In this document: piece after piece, positions 19,779 through 29,647 of the stretch
Numbering within the stretch: the stretch's first letter is position 1
Layout of the letters: every line of letters starts with the position of its first letter
NCBI RefSeq assembly: GCF_030161435.1
Contig: NZ_BSSV01000004.1
Coordinates: forward strand, 186,001 to 250,000
Source: Thalassotalea loyana
Lineage (GTDB): Bacteria; Pseudomonadota; Gammaproteobacteria; Enterobacterales; Alteromonadaceae
Direction: 5' to 3'
Length of the DNA stretch: 64,000 nt
Position numbers and translations under genes: made by a program
Notes under the pieces: generated by a model
What the model was told of the DNA's origin: nothing
Database searches by the model: none
Seen by the model: the letters and a program-made list of their open reading frames with translations, nothing else

Positions 19779-19899
19779 TTTGCCGAAATTTCTTACAATC
19801 ACCGGCACAATATTAGAGTAAATCCCCTAAAAATTGAGATTTTTCGATGCTTTTCGGTTGTTTTTAATACAAATAGAAAAAAATGATAAAAAATGCGTC

Positions 19900-19927
19900 A
19901 CAAAATTTTACATTTTAAAAATTTTGT
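19900..19927. promoter_or_regulatory. Inverted repeat in the pilA leader region
   Basis: ACAAAATTTT (19900-19909) and AAAATTTTGT (19918-19927) form a perfect 10-bp dyad 46 bp before the pilA start. It could be an operator or a weak hairpin. I found no convincing sigma-54 -24/-12 element in 19779-19972. Confidence 0.3.
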
Positions 19928-19972
19928 ATCACTATAGCGAAAGCCCCCGTAATAAATAATGGAAGTACTATT

Positions 19973-20404
19973 ATGAAAAACTTAATGAAAGCCAAAAACA
20001 ACAAGGGTTTTACTCTTATTGAATTGATGATTGTTGTAGCGATCATCGGTATCTTAGCTGCAGTAGCTATTCCACAATATCAACAGTACACTCGTAGCGC
20101 TACCGCACAAAGTGTATTTAATGAAGTACAAACGTACAAGACTGCTGTTGCATTATGTGCACAGGTTAGCGGTGGTCAGTTAGGCACATGTGACGCTGGC
20201 GCTGAAGGCATTCCAGCTGTTAACGGCGCTGTGACTGCAGTTGCAGACGGTGTAATTAGCATGAACTTAGGCAACATTGACGGTAATGGTGACTCTACAG
20301 TTGACGTAACACCTACTTTAGAAGCTACACGAATCACATGGGCAGTTACAGGCACTGGTGCTGGTACAAATGCTTGTACTGAAGGTTGGATAGAGTGTAA
20401 CTAA
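19973..20404 (+). CDS. pilA: Type IV major pilin
   Basis: Type IVa prepilin of 143 residues. The 12-residue leader ends in Gly and is cleaved by PilD before Phe in KG-FTLIELMIVVAIIGIL, leaving the methylated Phe1, Glu5 and the hydrophobic N-terminal helix that builds the fibre core. Four cysteines follow; the last two (ACTEGWIEC) form the expected C-terminal disulfide loop. The mature protein has about 131 residues. GGAAG lies 7 nt before the ATG. A strong terminator separates it from pilB, so pilin can be made in large excess over the assembly proteins. Confidence 0.95.
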   Translation: MKNLMKAKNNKGFTLIELMIVVAIIGILAAVAIPQYQQYTRSATAQSVFNEVQTYKTAVALCAQVSGGQLGTCDAGAEGIPAVNGAVTAVADGVISMNLGNIDGNGDSTVDVTPTLEATRITWAVTGTGAGTNACTEGWIECN

Positions 20405-20421
20405 CAAAACAAACTTCTGAT

Positions 20422-20447
20422 AAAAAGCAGCTACGGCTGCTTTTTTT
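20422..20447 (+). terminator. Terminator of pilA
   Basis: AAAAAGCAGC (20422-20431) pairs with GCTGCTTTTT (20436-20445), loop TACG, followed by a T run. It lies 18 nt after the pilA stop and fits high, separate expression of pilin. Confidence 0.9.
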
Positions 20448-20521
20448 GTGTCTAGATATCGTCTAATTGACATTTTTATGTCACAATCAAGATTAAATCT
20501 TTCAAAGATCAATAACTAAAA

Positions 20522-22225
20522 ATGAAAGGACTTCATCAACAATCTAGTTTATTGTCTGCGTTAGCTAAACATCAGCTAGTTACAGATGAACAACTTGACG
20601 ACATTAGCTCTGGGTTTATTAGTCAAAAGAAACCCTTCGTACGCTATTTAATTGAAGATAAGCATTTAAATGCAGGTCAAGTTGCTAACATATTCTCAAA
20701 GAGCTTTGGTTATCCATATATCGACCTGGATGCATTCGATACCAGTTTAATTCCCGAAGGTATTCGTAACGAGAAACTTATTCGAAAGCATAATGCCCTG
20801 CCGATCTATTTGCGTGGCAAAGTCCTTTTTGTCGCCATGTCTGATCCAACGAACTTGGACGCATTAGAAGAAATTCAGTTTAACACAGGCTATACCACGG
20901 AATTAATCTTGGCAGATGAAAACAGTCTGTCGACCGCTATAGAAAGAATTTTAGAAGAAGACACCGATGCGCTTGATATATCAGACATGGATACCGAGGA
21001 ATTAGCGGGAATCGATGTTGAAGAAGAGCGTCAAGACGATGATGGTAGCGAAGATGGCAAAGATGATGCCCCTATCGTTGTATATATTAATAAAATTTTA
21101 TTAGATGCTATAAGAAAAGGTGCTTCAGACTTACATTTCGAGCCTTATGAAAAATCATATCGGATTCGTTTTCGTATCGATGGCATTTTAACAGAAATTG
21201 CTAGGCCACCTGTAACCCTATCTTCAAGAATGGCGGCACGTTTAAAAGTTATGTCAAAACTCGACATTGCGGAACGACGTGTACCACAAGACGGTCGCAT
21301 AAAGCTTGCATTGTCAAAGAAAAAATCAATCGATTTTCGTGTTAGTACACTCCCAACCATGTGGGGTGAGAAAATCGTAATGCGTATCCTGGATAGCTCC
21401 AGTGCGATGCTAGGTATTGATATGCTGGGTTATGAACCTGCACAAAAGAAAATCTATATGGATGCACTTGCGCAACCTCAGGGGATGATTCTTGTTACAG
21501 GTCCAACAGGTTCAGGGAAAACCGTATCGTTGTACACGGGTTTAAATATACTCAACACGGACCAGAGAAATATATCAACGGCGGAAGATCCTGTAGAGAT
21601 TAACCTTGAAGGTATCAACCAAGTACAAATAAATACAAGAGCAGGCTTAACCTTTCCTAGTGCATTGCGTTCATTCTTGCGTCAGGATCCCGATATTGTC
21701 ATGGTTGGTGAGATTCGTGACCTTGAAACCGCTGAGATAGCAATTAAAGCTGCACAGACTGGTCACTTGGTATTATCTACGTTACATACGAATTCAGCTG
21801 CAGAGACATTGACGCGTTTACTCAATATGGGTGTACCGTCATACAACGTAGCGAGTTCAGTTAGTATCATCATCGCTCAACGACTTGCACGTCGATTATG
21901 TATGGCCTGTAAAGAGCCAGAAGACATCCCTGAAGAGGAACTTCTCAAGCAAGGGTTTACTCACGAGCAATTACCTAATGTAAAATTATACAAAGCGGTG
22001 GGCTGTGATCAGTGTACTGGCGGCTATAAAGGCCGTGTGGGTATCTATGAAGTCATAAAAATAGGCGAACGATTATCATCGATTATAATGGAAGGTGGTA
22101 ATTCATTAGATATTGCTGAACAATGTCAAAAAGAAGGATTTAACAATCTTCGACAATCAGGCTTGCTCAAAGCAATGCACGGTGTGACAAGTCTAGAAGA
22201 AGTCAACCGAGTGACAAGTGGTTAG
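20522..22225 (+). CDS. pilB: Type IV pilus assembly (extension) ATPase
   Basis: Hexameric cytoplasmic motor of 567 residues that drives pilin polymerisation. The N-terminal MshEN/GSPII_E domain (about 10-150) is a likely c-di-GMP or PilC/PilZ contact. The ATPase domain has Walker A GPTGSGKT near residue 327, an Asp box, Walker B ([12 protein letters not shown], about 388-400) and the His box (STLHTN). Four cysteines (CMAC near 460 and CDQC near 495) form the PilB/GspE zinc site, which distinguishes it from the retraction ATPase PilT. Confidence 0.96.
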   Translation: MKGLHQQSSLLSALAKHQLVTDEQLDDISSGFISQKKPFVRYLIEDKHLNAGQVANIFSKSFGYPYIDLDAFDTSLIPEGIRNEKLIRKHNALPIYLRGKVLFVAMSDPTNLDALEEIQFNTGYTTELILADENSLSTAIERILEEDTDALDISDMDTEELAGIDVEEERQDDDGSEDGKDDAPIVVYINKILLDAIRKGASDLHFEPYEKSYRIRFRIDGILTEIARPPVTLSSRMAARLKVMSKLDIAERRVPQDGRIKLALSKKKSIDFRVSTLPTMWGEKIVMRILDSSSAMLGIDMLGYEPAQKKIYMDALAQPQGMILVTGPTGSGKTVSLYTGLNILNTDQRNISTAEDPVEINLEGINQVQINTRAGLTFPSALRSFLRQDPDIVMVGEIRDLETAEIAIKAAQTGHLVLSTLHTNSAAETLTRLLNMGVPSYNVASSVSIIIAQRLARRLCMACKEPEDIPEEELLKQGFTHEQLPNVKLYKAVGCDQCTGGYKGRVGIYEVIKIGERLSSIIMEGGNSLDIAEQCQKEGFNNLRQSGLLKAMHGVTSLEEVNRVTSG

Positions 22226-22284
22226 CTAACGCTCGAGCAGCAGTAGCTACTTTCGATTATAGGAAATAAGCATTAGGTAATTAT

Positions 22285-23517
22285 ATGGCTGTAGCAAAAA
22301 CCAAAAATGTAAAAACGCTTGATGTATTTCAATGGCAAGGGGTTAACCGTAAAGGCAAAAAAATTAGCGGTGAACTTTCAGCTAGTAGCATTATGGAGCT
22401 AAAAGCTCAGCTACGAAAGCAAGGTGTAACACCAGGTCGAATAAGGAAGAAGAGCAAGCCATTACTTGGTGGTGGAGACAAAAAGCTAACCTCTGCTGAC
22501 ATTACAACCATAACCCGACAAATTGCAACTATGCTAGGAGCAGGTGTACCGTTAGTACAAACCATTGAAATGATTGGTAAAGGCCATGCAAATGGTAATA
22601 TGCAAAAGTTGCTAGCGAACATCGGTGATAAATTACAATCAGGTTTACCGCTTTCAGAGTGTTTACGCGAGTATCCTACCGAGTTTGATGACCTATACTG
22701 TGATTTAGTCAAGTCTGGCGAACAATCAGGTGCGTTAGAGACTATATTCGACCGTATTGCAACATATAAAGAAAAGGCAGAAGCACTTAAAGCCAAAATA
22801 AAGAAAGCACTTACTTATCCAATTGCCGTTGTCGTTATCGCCGTTATCGTTACAGCTATATTGTTGATTTTCGTAGTACCTACTTTCAAGGAGATTTTTG
22901 ACAGCTTTGGTGCTGAGTTACCTGCGTTTACACTTTTGGTCATCAAGGTTTCTGAAGTGCTCCAATCTACCTGGTATATAGTACTAGCCGGTCTTTTTGC
23001 ATTTAGTTGGGCATTTAAAAATGCACACAGAAAAAGCCAAAAACTTCGTGACAATGTAGATAAAAATATCCTTAAACTTCCCGTCGTTGGTGACATTTTG
23101 CATAAAGCTGCTATTGCACGATACGCGCGTACATTGGCGACAACCTTTGCCGCAGGTGTACCCTTGATCGATGCTTTAGAATCTGCTGCTGGCGCGTCTG
23201 GTAACGCGGTTTTTCGCGAAGCAATATTAGACATACGCTCTGAAGTTTCTTCGGGGATGCAAATGAATTTAGCGATGCGTAACAGTAATATCTTTCCAGA
23301 TATGGTTATTCAGATGGTTGCGATAGGTGAGGAATCTGGTGCTGTCGATGACATGTTGGCAAAAGTAGCCTCAGTATACGAACAAGAAGTTGATAATGCC
23401 GTAGACAATTTAACGGCCTTATTAGAGCCAATGATTATGGCTGTATTAGGTGTGGTAATTGGCGGCCTAATTATCGCTATGTACCTGCCAATCTTCCAAA
23501 TTGGTCAAGTTGTTTAA
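22285..23517 (+). CDS. pilC: Type IV pilus inner-membrane platform protein
   Basis: Polytopic protein of 410 residues with two GspF/PilC domains (about 75-200 and 275-400). Three hydrophobic membrane stretches are visible (IAVVVIAVIVTAILLIFVVP near 187, YIVLAGLFAF near 235, and IMAVLGVVIGGLIIAMYLPI at the C-terminus). It anchors PilB to the membrane and passes pilins into the fibre. The spacing to pilB is 59 bp without a terminator, and a stem-loop lies between it and pilD. Confidence 0.96.
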   Translation: MAVAKTKNVKTLDVFQWQGVNRKGKKISGELSASSIMELKAQLRKQGVTPGRIRKKSKPLLGGGDKKLTSADITTITRQIATMLGAGVPLVQTIEMIGKGHANGNMQKLLANIGDKLQSGLPLSECLREYPTEFDDLYCDLVKSGEQSGALETIFDRIATYKEKAEALKAKIKKALTYPIAVVVIAVIVTAILLIFVVPTFKEIFDSFGAELPAFTLLVIKVSEVLQSTWYIVLAGLFAFSWAFKNAHRKSQKLRDNVDKNILKLPVVGDILHKAAIARYARTLATTFAAGVPLIDALESAAGASGNAVFREAILDIRSEVSSGMQMNLAMRNSNIFPDMVIQMVAIGEESGAVDDMLAKVASVYEQEVDNAVDNLTALLEPMIMAVLGVVIGGLIIAMYLPIFQIGQVV

Positions 23518-23533
23518 CTAATAACATTAATTG

Positions 23534-23564
23534 AAGGGCTAGGGCGTGCCGCTAGCCCTTTTTA
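23534..23564 (+). terminator. Hairpin between pilC and pilD
   Basis: AAGGGCTAG (23534-23542) pairs with CTAGCCCTT (23552-23560) with an inner GGC/GCC, followed by TTTT. It is a plausible Rho-independent terminator or attenuator 16 nt after pilC. Confidence 0.75.
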
Positions 23565-23579
23565 CTACCCGAATACACT

Positions 23580-24479
23580 ATGAGTTTACCTATGTTTTCT
23601 GAAACCCTTGCTCTGCTTGAGCAATCTCCGAGTTTTTTTTACACCTTGGTTTTTGTCTTTTCATTAATGGTCGGTAGTTTTTTGAACGTCGTTATTTATC
23701 GTTTTCCCAAAATGTTGGAAAAAGAATGGTACAACGATTGTCGAGAATTTCTTGGTGATGAAGTCAAGAATATTCCTAAGAGAAAGTTTCCTGAACTAAC
23801 ATTAGCTAAACCGGATTCTAGCTGTCCGAACTGTAATCATAAAATTCGATTTTATGAAAACATACCTGTTATTAGTTGGTTATGGTTAAGAGGTAAATGT
23901 AGCAACTGCAAAATTAATATCTCGAGCCGTTACCCAATTATTGAATTAGCGACAGCATTACTAAGCGTTGCCGTGTCGTATCACTTTGGCCCAACATGGA
24001 CAAGCTTTTGGGTAATATTGCTAACCTGGTACTTAATCTGTCTCACCATGATTGATTTTGACCATATGCTCCTTCCCGACCAGCTTGTTTACCCCATGCT
24101 GTGGCTAGGCTTGCTAGTGAATATAGATGGTACCTTTATTTCATTGAGTGATGCTGTCATCGGAGCGGTTGCAGGCTACATGAGCTTATTTTCAGTATTC
24201 TGGGTGTTTAAATTACTTACCGGTAAAGAAGGTATGGGGCATGGCGATTTTAAATTGGTTGCGATGTTCGGTGCGTGGTTTGGTTGGCAGTTATTACCAT
24301 TACACATTTTAATGGCATCTGTCGTTGCAGCAGTCATAGGGTTAAGTTTAATTGCGTTTAAACAACACAGTCGGGAAAAGCCAATCCCATTCGGTCCATA
24401 CCTTGCTGTAGCGGGCTGGATCACATTATTGTGGGGTAATGATATTTGGCAATGGTATTTAGGCTTTATCGTCCAATAA
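23580..24479 (+). CDS. pilD: Prepilin peptidase / N-methyltransferase
   Basis: Integral membrane aspartic protease of 299 residues that removes the PilA leader and methylates the new N-terminal Phe; it usually also serves type II secretion pseudopilins. Two zinc-type CxxC pairs lie in the first cytoplasmic loop (CPNC about 82, CSNC about 107). The catalytic Asp residues lie in MIDFDHMLLPD (about 159) and in the GxHGDFKL motif (about 223). About seven TM segments are visible. The gene ends the pilABCD block, 17 bp before coaE. Confidence 0.96.
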   Translation: MSLPMFSETLALLEQSPSFFYTLVFVFSLMVGSFLNVVIYRFPKMLEKEWYNDCREFLGDEVKNIPKRKFPELTLAKPDSSCPNCNHKIRFYENIPVISWLWLRGKCSNCKINISSRYPIIELATALLSVAVSYHFGPTWTSFWVILLTWYLICLTMIDFDHMLLPDQLVYPMLWLGLLVNIDGTFISLSDAVIGAVAGYMSLFSVFWVFKLLTGKEGMGHGDFKLVAMFGAWFGWQLLPLHILMASVVAAVIGLSLIAFKQHSREKPIPFGPYLAVAGWITLLWGNDIWQWYLGFIVQ

Positions 24480-24495
24480 CACATTATAAGAATCG

Positions 24496-25122
24496 ATGAA
24501 TAACAAATATATCGTAGGGTTAACAGGTGGAATAGGCAGTGGTAAAACAACCATTGCTAACCTGTTTATCAACAAAAAAATAGACGTCGTTGACGCTGAT
24601 GAAGTCGCCCGCCAAGTAGTAGAGCCAGGTCAGCCAGCATTAGCTGCTATTGTTGAAAAGTTTGGTAACAATATTTTGCTCGCAGATGGCTCACTTAACC
24701 GGACACAGTTAAGGGAAAAAGTGTTTAGCGACGAGCACGCGAAACAATGGTTAAACGCATTACTCCATCCTGCGATTCGACACGAAATGCTTGAGCAACT
24801 TTCAAAGACCCAAAGTGTTTATTGTTTATTAGTGGCACCATTATTACTCGAGAATGGTTTAGAGAAATATGTCGACAACGTCCTAGTTATTGACGTAGAT
24901 GAAGCCACTCAAGTCAATCGAACTACTAAGAGGGATGGCTCTAGCGAAGCCACGATAAAAAGTATTATATCAAGCCAAATAACCCGCGAGAAACGACTAG
25001 CAAAGGCCGATTATATAATCAGAAATCAGGATTGTACTGTTGAAAATATTCAGCAACAAGTTGATGAGCTCAATCAATTATTCACTCAACAAGCCCAAAG
25101 CAAGATAGAACTGCTAAAATAA
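24496..25122 (+). CDS. coaE: Dephospho-CoA kinase
   Basis: Last enzyme of coenzyme A synthesis, phosphorylating the ribose 3'-OH of dephospho-CoA. 208 residues. P-loop GGIGSGKTT at about 9-17, DADEVARQVVEPG for substrate binding near 33, and the LID region with Arg residues near 130-160. It follows pilD as in many gammaproteobacteria (in E. coli the neighbours are hofC/guaC and zapD). Confidence 0.96.
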   Translation: MNNKYIVGLTGGIGSGKTTIANLFINKKIDVVDADEVARQVVEPGQPALAAIVEKFGNNILLADGSLNRTQLREKVFSDEHAKQWLNALLHPAIRHEMLEQLSKTQSVYCLLVAPLLLENGLEKYVDNVLVIDVDEATQVNRTTKRDGSSEATIKSIISSQITREKRLAKADYIIRNQDCTVENIQQQVDELNQLFTQQAQSKIELLK

Positions 25123-25220
25123 CAAGGATTGTCCTTTTAAATTTATTGGATAAAATAAAGATTAGCGATTTTTTTCGTTAATGGTTAATATAACTGCAAT
25201 ATTTTAATTAACACCTTGTT

Positions 25221-25967
25221 ATGTCGAGAATTTTATACGAGCATCCGCTCAACGAGCGAATAAGAAACTACCTAAAGCTAGAGCATCTCTTTGGCCAGGT
25301 AGAAAGTGCTCAACAGCTCGAATTGCAGCAAGGTTACTCCGTTCTATTTACCTCACTTTTTGCAATTCTTGATAGTCTCGAAAGAAATGATATTCGCGGT
25401 GATTTAATCAAAGATTTAGAAAAGCTTGAGCAAAATCTTGTTCTTTGGTCACAAAGATCAGATGTTGATGCGTCAGCGTTAGAGCAAAATCTTCGAAAAA
25501 CCGTTGCTTTAGTCAATCAATTGCGCAGTACTAAACTACCCTGGTGGCAATTAAAAGATGACAAATTCCTCTCTGCGGTAAAGCAACGGTTTGCAATTCA
25601 AGGTGGTAGTGCTAGTTTCGACTTACCGCAATTACAGTTTTTCCTACACCAACCTGCGACAACATCAACAAAGACAATAGAAGCTTGGCTTTCAACCCTA
25701 ATGCAACTCAAAGAAGCCATTGCTTTAGTGTTAGTTTTTATTAGGCAACGAAGTGGCTTTGAATGCGTCGAAACAGAGAGCGGTTTTTACCAAGACAGTG
25801 GAGAAGGACTGCTCCTTTTGCGTATTGAACTAGATGCTAACGCTCAATTCTACCCAACGGTAAGTGGTAATCGCTTTAGATACTCAATTCGATTTATGCT
25901 GCCATGCGAGCAGAGCGGTAGACGTTACTCCAACAGTGCGACGAAGTTTTACCTAGCAAAATGCTAG
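25221..25967 (+). CDS. zapD: Cell division protein ZapD
   Basis: FtsZ-bundling protein of 248 residues (formerly YacF, DUF1342), matching the family length and the typical start YEHPLNERIRNYLKLEHLF. Central helices are followed by a C-terminal part with RYSIRFMLPCEQSG that ends soon after. It stabilises the Z ring by cross-linking FtsZ filaments. It lies between coaE and yacG, the conserved gammaproteobacterial order, in the same window as ftsZ itself. About 100 bp upstream carry no gene. Confidence 0.94.
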   Translation: MSRILYEHPLNERIRNYLKLEHLFGQVESAQQLELQQGYSVLFTSLFAILDSLERNDIRGDLIKDLEKLEQNLVLWSQRSDVDASALEQNLRKTVALVNQLRSTKLPWWQLKDDKFLSAVKQRFAIQGGSASFDLPQLQFFLHQPATTSTKTIEAWLSTLMQLKEAIALVLVFIRQRSGFECVETESGFYQDSGEGLLLLRIELDANAQFYPTVSGNRFRYSIRFMLPCEQSGRRYSNSATKFYLAKC

Positions 25968-26061
25968 TTATCAATCATTAATTCCCACCCATCGACTGCT
26001 TTAGTGCACCACCTTATTACGTTATAATTATGCCCATAGTTTTATTTCATAGGATCAAACA

Positions 26062-26298
26062 ATGACATTGATCGTAGATTGTCCAACCTGTAAAACAAAA
26101 GTCACTTGGCAGCCCGAAAATGAGTTTCGACCTTTTTGTTCAAAACGCTGTCAATTGATTGATTTAGGTGAGTGGGCAGACGAGAGCAATAAAATCTCTC
26201 AGCAAGTTACGCCCGAAGTTGAAATGACTGAAGAAATGTTAGATGCACTTGAAGGTGAGTTTTTACAACACAACAAATTTTTTGTAGAGCCCGAGTAG
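26062..26298 (+). CDS. yacG: DNA gyrase inhibitor YacG, zinc finger
   Basis: Small zinc protein of 78 residues. Ligands are Cys7, Cys10 (CPTC) and Cys26, Cys30 (CSKRC), followed by the conserved [11 protein letters not shown] segment. In E. coli YacG binds GyrB and blocks DNA binding by gyrase. The acidic tail after residue 45 is typical. AGGA lies about 10 nt before the ATG. It ends in a bidirectional terminator shared with the convergent mutT. Confidence 0.94.
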   Translation: MTLIVDCPTCKTKVTWQPENEFRPFCSKRCQLIDLGEWADESNKISQQVTPEVEMTEEMLDALEGEFLQHNKFFVEPE

Positions 26299-26310
26299 CG
26301 TTTCAGAGTA

Positions 26311-26340
26311 TAAATCCCCTGAATATACACAGGGGATTTA
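26311..26340. terminator. Bidirectional terminator between yacG and mutT
   Basis: TAAATCCCCTG (26311-26321) pairs perfectly with CAGGGGATTTA (26330-26340) around an 8-nt loop. It sits between the stop codons of two convergent genes. Confidence 0.75.
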
Positions 26341-26346
26341 CATTAA

Positions 26347-26739
26347 CTAATCGTGATATTTTGCTAAGGCTTCCAAGATATCAACATTCGCATTTGGAAA
26401 GTCGAGCGCTAGCATTTCCTGATAGCTAAACCACCCTTCTTCCTGCCCTTCTTGCGCTTGTGGTTCATTATTAAAATTATCGACGACAAAGACCTCAAGT
26501 TTAACATGCTTATCACCATAATCATGTTCAATCGTTATAAGTGGTATACAGCTTAAAACATCAATGGCAACTTCCTCTTCAAGCTCTCTATGAAGTGCTT
26601 GATAAACACTTTCACCACTCTCAACCTTACCGCCTGGAAATTCCCATTTACCGCCTTGGTGGGTACCTTCTAAACGCCTAGTTAAGAAATACTGTTCACC
26701 ACTTTTAATTACACCAACAGCAACGTGGACTAATGACAT
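26347..26739 (-). CDS. mutT: 8-oxo-dGTP diphosphatase
   Basis: Nudix hydrolase of 130 residues that cleans oxidised dGTP from the nucleotide pool and prevents A:T to C:G transversions. The Nudix box begins at about Gly37 (GGKVESGES, then RELEEEV at 51-57) with the catalytic Glu residues in place. The PGGK and the N-terminal VAVGVI strand are typical. It follows secA in the same direction, as in E. coli, with a terminator between. Confidence 0.95.
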   Translation of the reverse strand: MSLVHVAVGVIKSGEQYFLTRRLEGTHQGGKWEFPGGKVESGESVYQALHRELEEEVAIDVLSCIPLITIEHDYGDKHVKLEVFVVDNFNNEPQAQEGQEEGWFSYQEMLALDFPNANVDILEALAKYHD

Positions 26740-26798
26740 ATATCGTCCTATTTAATTTTCGAGTAGAAAGCCTGACATTAATTACGTCCGGCCTGACA

Positions 26799-26825
26799 TA
26801 AAAATGCCAGTCAAAGACTGGCATT
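26799..26825 (-). terminator. Terminator of secA
   Basis: AATGCCAGTC (26803-26812) pairs with GACTGGCATT (26816-26825) with an AAA loop, followed on the minus strand by a T run. Confidence 0.88.
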
Positions 26826-26847
26826 AAGATTCATTAACAAAGTCGTT

Positions 26848-29547
26848 TTAGGTTAACTTACCACAACATTGTTTGTACTTCTTACCTGAACCACAAGGAC
26901 ATGGATCGTTTCGACCAACTCGCGGCTGACGCTGTTGAACCGTTGCTGGTTCAGCTTCCTGATGGTTATATTCCTTAGGCGCTTCTTCGGCTTTTCTATG
27001 TTGCTCTTCTACAGCTTCAACATCAGACTCTTCACGGATTTGAACCTTAGAAAGAATACCGACTACATCAAATTTCAAGTTTTCAAGCATCTCTGAGAAT
27101 AGATCAAATGATTCACGCTTGTATTCTTGCTTTGGATTTTTCTGTGCATAGCCACGTAAATGTATACCTTGACGCAAGTGATCCATCGCTGCTAAATGCT
27201 CTTTCCAGTGAGAGTCTAAGCTTTGAAGCATAACGGCTTTTTCAAACTGACGTAAGACTTCTGGGCCCACTGCTTTTTCTTTCTCAGCGTATTGTTCATC
27301 AGCTATTTGAATAATCTTTTCACGCAATGTTTCTTCATGCAGCTTTTTATCTTCTTCTAGCCATTGAGCAATTGGTAAATCTAGCGTTAATTCACCTTTT
27401 AAGCGCTCTTCTAAGCCTGGTACATCCCACATCTCTTCTAAAGACTGAGGCGGAATATGTTGACTGATAATGCCATCTAAAACGTCATGGCGGATAGACT
27501 CAATAACATCTTCGATTGACTCTTCATCCATCAACCCATTACGTTGTTCATAAATAACTTTACGTTGGTCGTTTGATACATCGTCAAACTCAAGTAATTG
27601 TTTACGAATATCGAAGTTACGGCCTTCTACCTTGCGCTGCGCATTTTCAATTGAGCGCGTTACCCAAGGGTGCTCAATTGCTTCACCGCGCTCCATACCA
27701 AGCTTACGCATCATATTTGCAATACGTTCAGAAGCGAAGATACGCATTAAGCCATCTTCCATTGAAAGGTAGAAACGTGTTGAACCTTTATCACCTTGAC
27801 GACCAGAGCGACCACGTAATTGGTTATCTATACGACGAGACTCATGGCGTTCTGTTGCGATAATATGTAAGCCACCAAGCTCAAGCACTTTGTCGTGCTG
27901 CTCTTGCCATTCTGCTTTCACTTTCTCAATTTGTTCTTCTGTTGGGTTTTGTAACTTAGCAATCATAGAATCCAAGTTACCACCCAACACGATATCTGTA
28001 CCACGACCAGCCATATTGGTAGCAATAGTTACCGCACCAACTTTACCTGCATCAGCAACGATTTCAGCTTCTTGTGCGTGGAATTTTGCATTCAGTACTT
28101 TATGCTTAATCTTCGACTTTTTCAGGAAGCTAGATAAGAATTCAGAGGTTTCGATACTGATTGTACCAACTAAGACAGGCTGACCACGATCAACACAATC
28201 TTTGATGTCTTCTAGAATCGCTTCAAACTTTTCTTCTTGAGTAAGGTAAATCAAATCGGCGCGGTCATCACGAACCATAGGCTTGTTGGTTGGAATGATT
28301 ACCGTCTCTAAACCGTAAATATGATTGAATTCAAATGCTTCGGTATCAGCTGTACCTGTCATACCCGCTAGCTTGTCGTAAATACGGAAAAAGTTTTGGA
28401 ATGTAATAGACGCTAATGTTTGGTTTTCATTTTGAATATTTACACCTTCTTTTGCTTCAACAGCTTGGTGTAAACCTTCAGACCAACGACGGCCTTCCAT
28501 TGTGCGGCCTGTATGCTCGTCAACAATGACAATTTCATTGTCTTTAACAATGTAATCGACGTCTTTTGTAAATAATTTGTGAGCACGTAATGCGGCCATT
28601 ACGTGGTGTAAAATAGAAATGTTCGCAGCAGCGTATAAAGATTCGCCTTCTTGAATTAATCCAAGTTTCTGCATCAATTCTTCGACACGTACCTGACCAC
28701 GTTCAGTCAAGTATACTTGTTTTGATTTTTCATCAACGGTGAAGTCACCTTCAACAAAGTCTTCTGACTGACCTGTTTCTTCGTCTTTGTCTTCTTCACT
28801 CTGTTGCTCAAGCTCTGGCACAATGCCATTCACTTTTTTGTATAGTTCAGAGCTATCTTCAGCGGCACCTGAGATAATCAATGGTGTTCTTGCTTCATCA
28901 ATTAATATTGAGTCGACTTCATCAACAATTGCAAAGTTAAGTGGGCGCTGAACACGCTCACTTGGAGAAAACGCCATATTGTCACGAAGATAATCAAAGC
29001 CAAACTCATTATTCGTACCGTAGGTAATATCGGCTTGATATGCGTCTTGCTTGTCTTGCCCCATCATGCCAGGAATATTACAGCCAACGGTTAGGCCTAA
29101 AAATTCAAACAATGGGCGTGACCAATCGGCATCACGCTTTGCTAGATAGTCATTGACGGTAACAATATGAACACCTTTACCTGACAACGCATTCAAATAT
29201 GCAGGTAATGTTGCAGTTAAGGTTTTACCCTCACCTGTGCGCATCTCAGCGATTTTACCTTGGTTTAACACCATACCGCCGATCATTTGTACGTCGAAAT
29301 GACGCATACCAAATACGCGTTTACTTGCCTCTCTAACAACTGCGAATGCTTCAGGCAAAATAGCCTCTAGGCTTTCACCATTTTTAACTCGCTCTTGAAA
29401 CTCAGCGGTTTTCGCTCTTAATTCCTCATCACTGAGTGCTTCAAACTCAGATTCTAGCGCATTTATTTTTTTAACATCTTTACGCATTCGTTTGATAAGT
29501 CGGTCATTTCGACTACCAAAAATTTTTGTTGCTAACTTTAAAAACAT
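26848..29547 (-). CDS. secA: Protein translocase ATPase SecA
   Basis: Motor of the Sec pathway, 899 residues. The first nucleotide-binding domain has GEGKT near residue 105 and the DEVD box. The preprotein cross-linking domain has an acidic insert (about 245-270). NBD2 has GRGTD and the helical scaffold follows. The C-terminal SecB/lipid-binding zinc motif is [13 protein letters not shown]. All segments are intact. In E. coli secA is controlled by the arrest peptide SecM; here the gene directly upstream is an M23 peptidase and no SecM-like frame was found. Confidence 0.98.
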   Translation of the reverse strand: MFLKLATKIFGSRNDRLIKRMRKDVKKINALESEFEALSDEELRAKTAEFQERVKNGESLEAILPEAFAVVREASKRVFGMRHFDVQMIGGMVLNQGKIAEMRTGEGKTLTATLPAYLNALSGKGVHIVTVNDYLAKRDADWSRPLFEFLGLTVGCNIPGMMGQDKQDAYQADITYGTNNEFGFDYLRDNMAFSPSERVQRPLNFAIVDEVDSILIDEARTPLIISGAAEDSSELYKKVNGIVPELEQQSEEDKDEETGQSEDFVEGDFTVDEKSKQVYLTERGQVRVEELMQKLGLIQEGESLYAAANISILHHVMAALRAHKLFTKDVDYIVKDNEIVIVDEHTGRTMEGRRWSEGLHQAVEAKEGVNIQNENQTLASITFQNFFRIYDKLAGMTGTADTEAFEFNHIYGLETVIIPTNKPMVRDDRADLIYLTQEEKFEAILEDIKDCVDRGQPVLVGTISIETSEFLSSFLKKSKIKHKVLNAKFHAQEAEIVADAGKVGAVTIATNMAGRGTDIVLGGNLDSMIAKLQNPTEEQIEKVKAEWQEQHDKVLELGGLHIIATERHESRRIDNQLRGRSGRQGDKGSTRFYLSMEDGLMRIFASERIANMMRKLGMERGEAIEHPWVTRSIENAQRKVEGRNFDIRKQLLEFDDVSNDQRKVIYEQRNGLMDEESIEDVIESIRHDVLDGIISQHIPPQSLEEMWDVPGLEERLKGELTLDLPIAQWLEEDKKLHEETLREKIIQIADEQYAEKEKAVGPEVLRQFEKAVMLQSLDSHWKEHLAAMDHLRQGIHLRGYAQKNPKQEYKRESFDLFSEMLENLKFDVVGILSKVQIREESDVEAVEEQHRKAEEAPKEYNHQEAEPATVQQRQPRVGRNDPCPCGSGKKYKQCCGKLT

Positions 29548-29600
29548 CTTGTCAAACCATGTTGTGAAGAGGAATCTCTACAATTTGCATTATTAAAAAT

Positions 29601-29625
29601 AAAAATGATCGGTAAAAACCGATCA
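29601..29625 (-). terminator. Terminator between the M23 peptidase and secA
   Basis: TGATCGGT (29606-29613) pairs with ACCGATCA (29618-29625), loop AAAA, followed on the minus strand by TTTTTATTTTTA. SecA should therefore have its own promoter in the remaining 50 bp or depend on read-through. Confidence 0.8.
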
Positions 29626-29647
29626 CATAATCTCGTTTATGTAATCG

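Noticed and set aside
19779-19972. Sigma-54 promoter of pilA
   Set aside because: GGCAC occurs near 19804 but without a correctly spaced TGC element.
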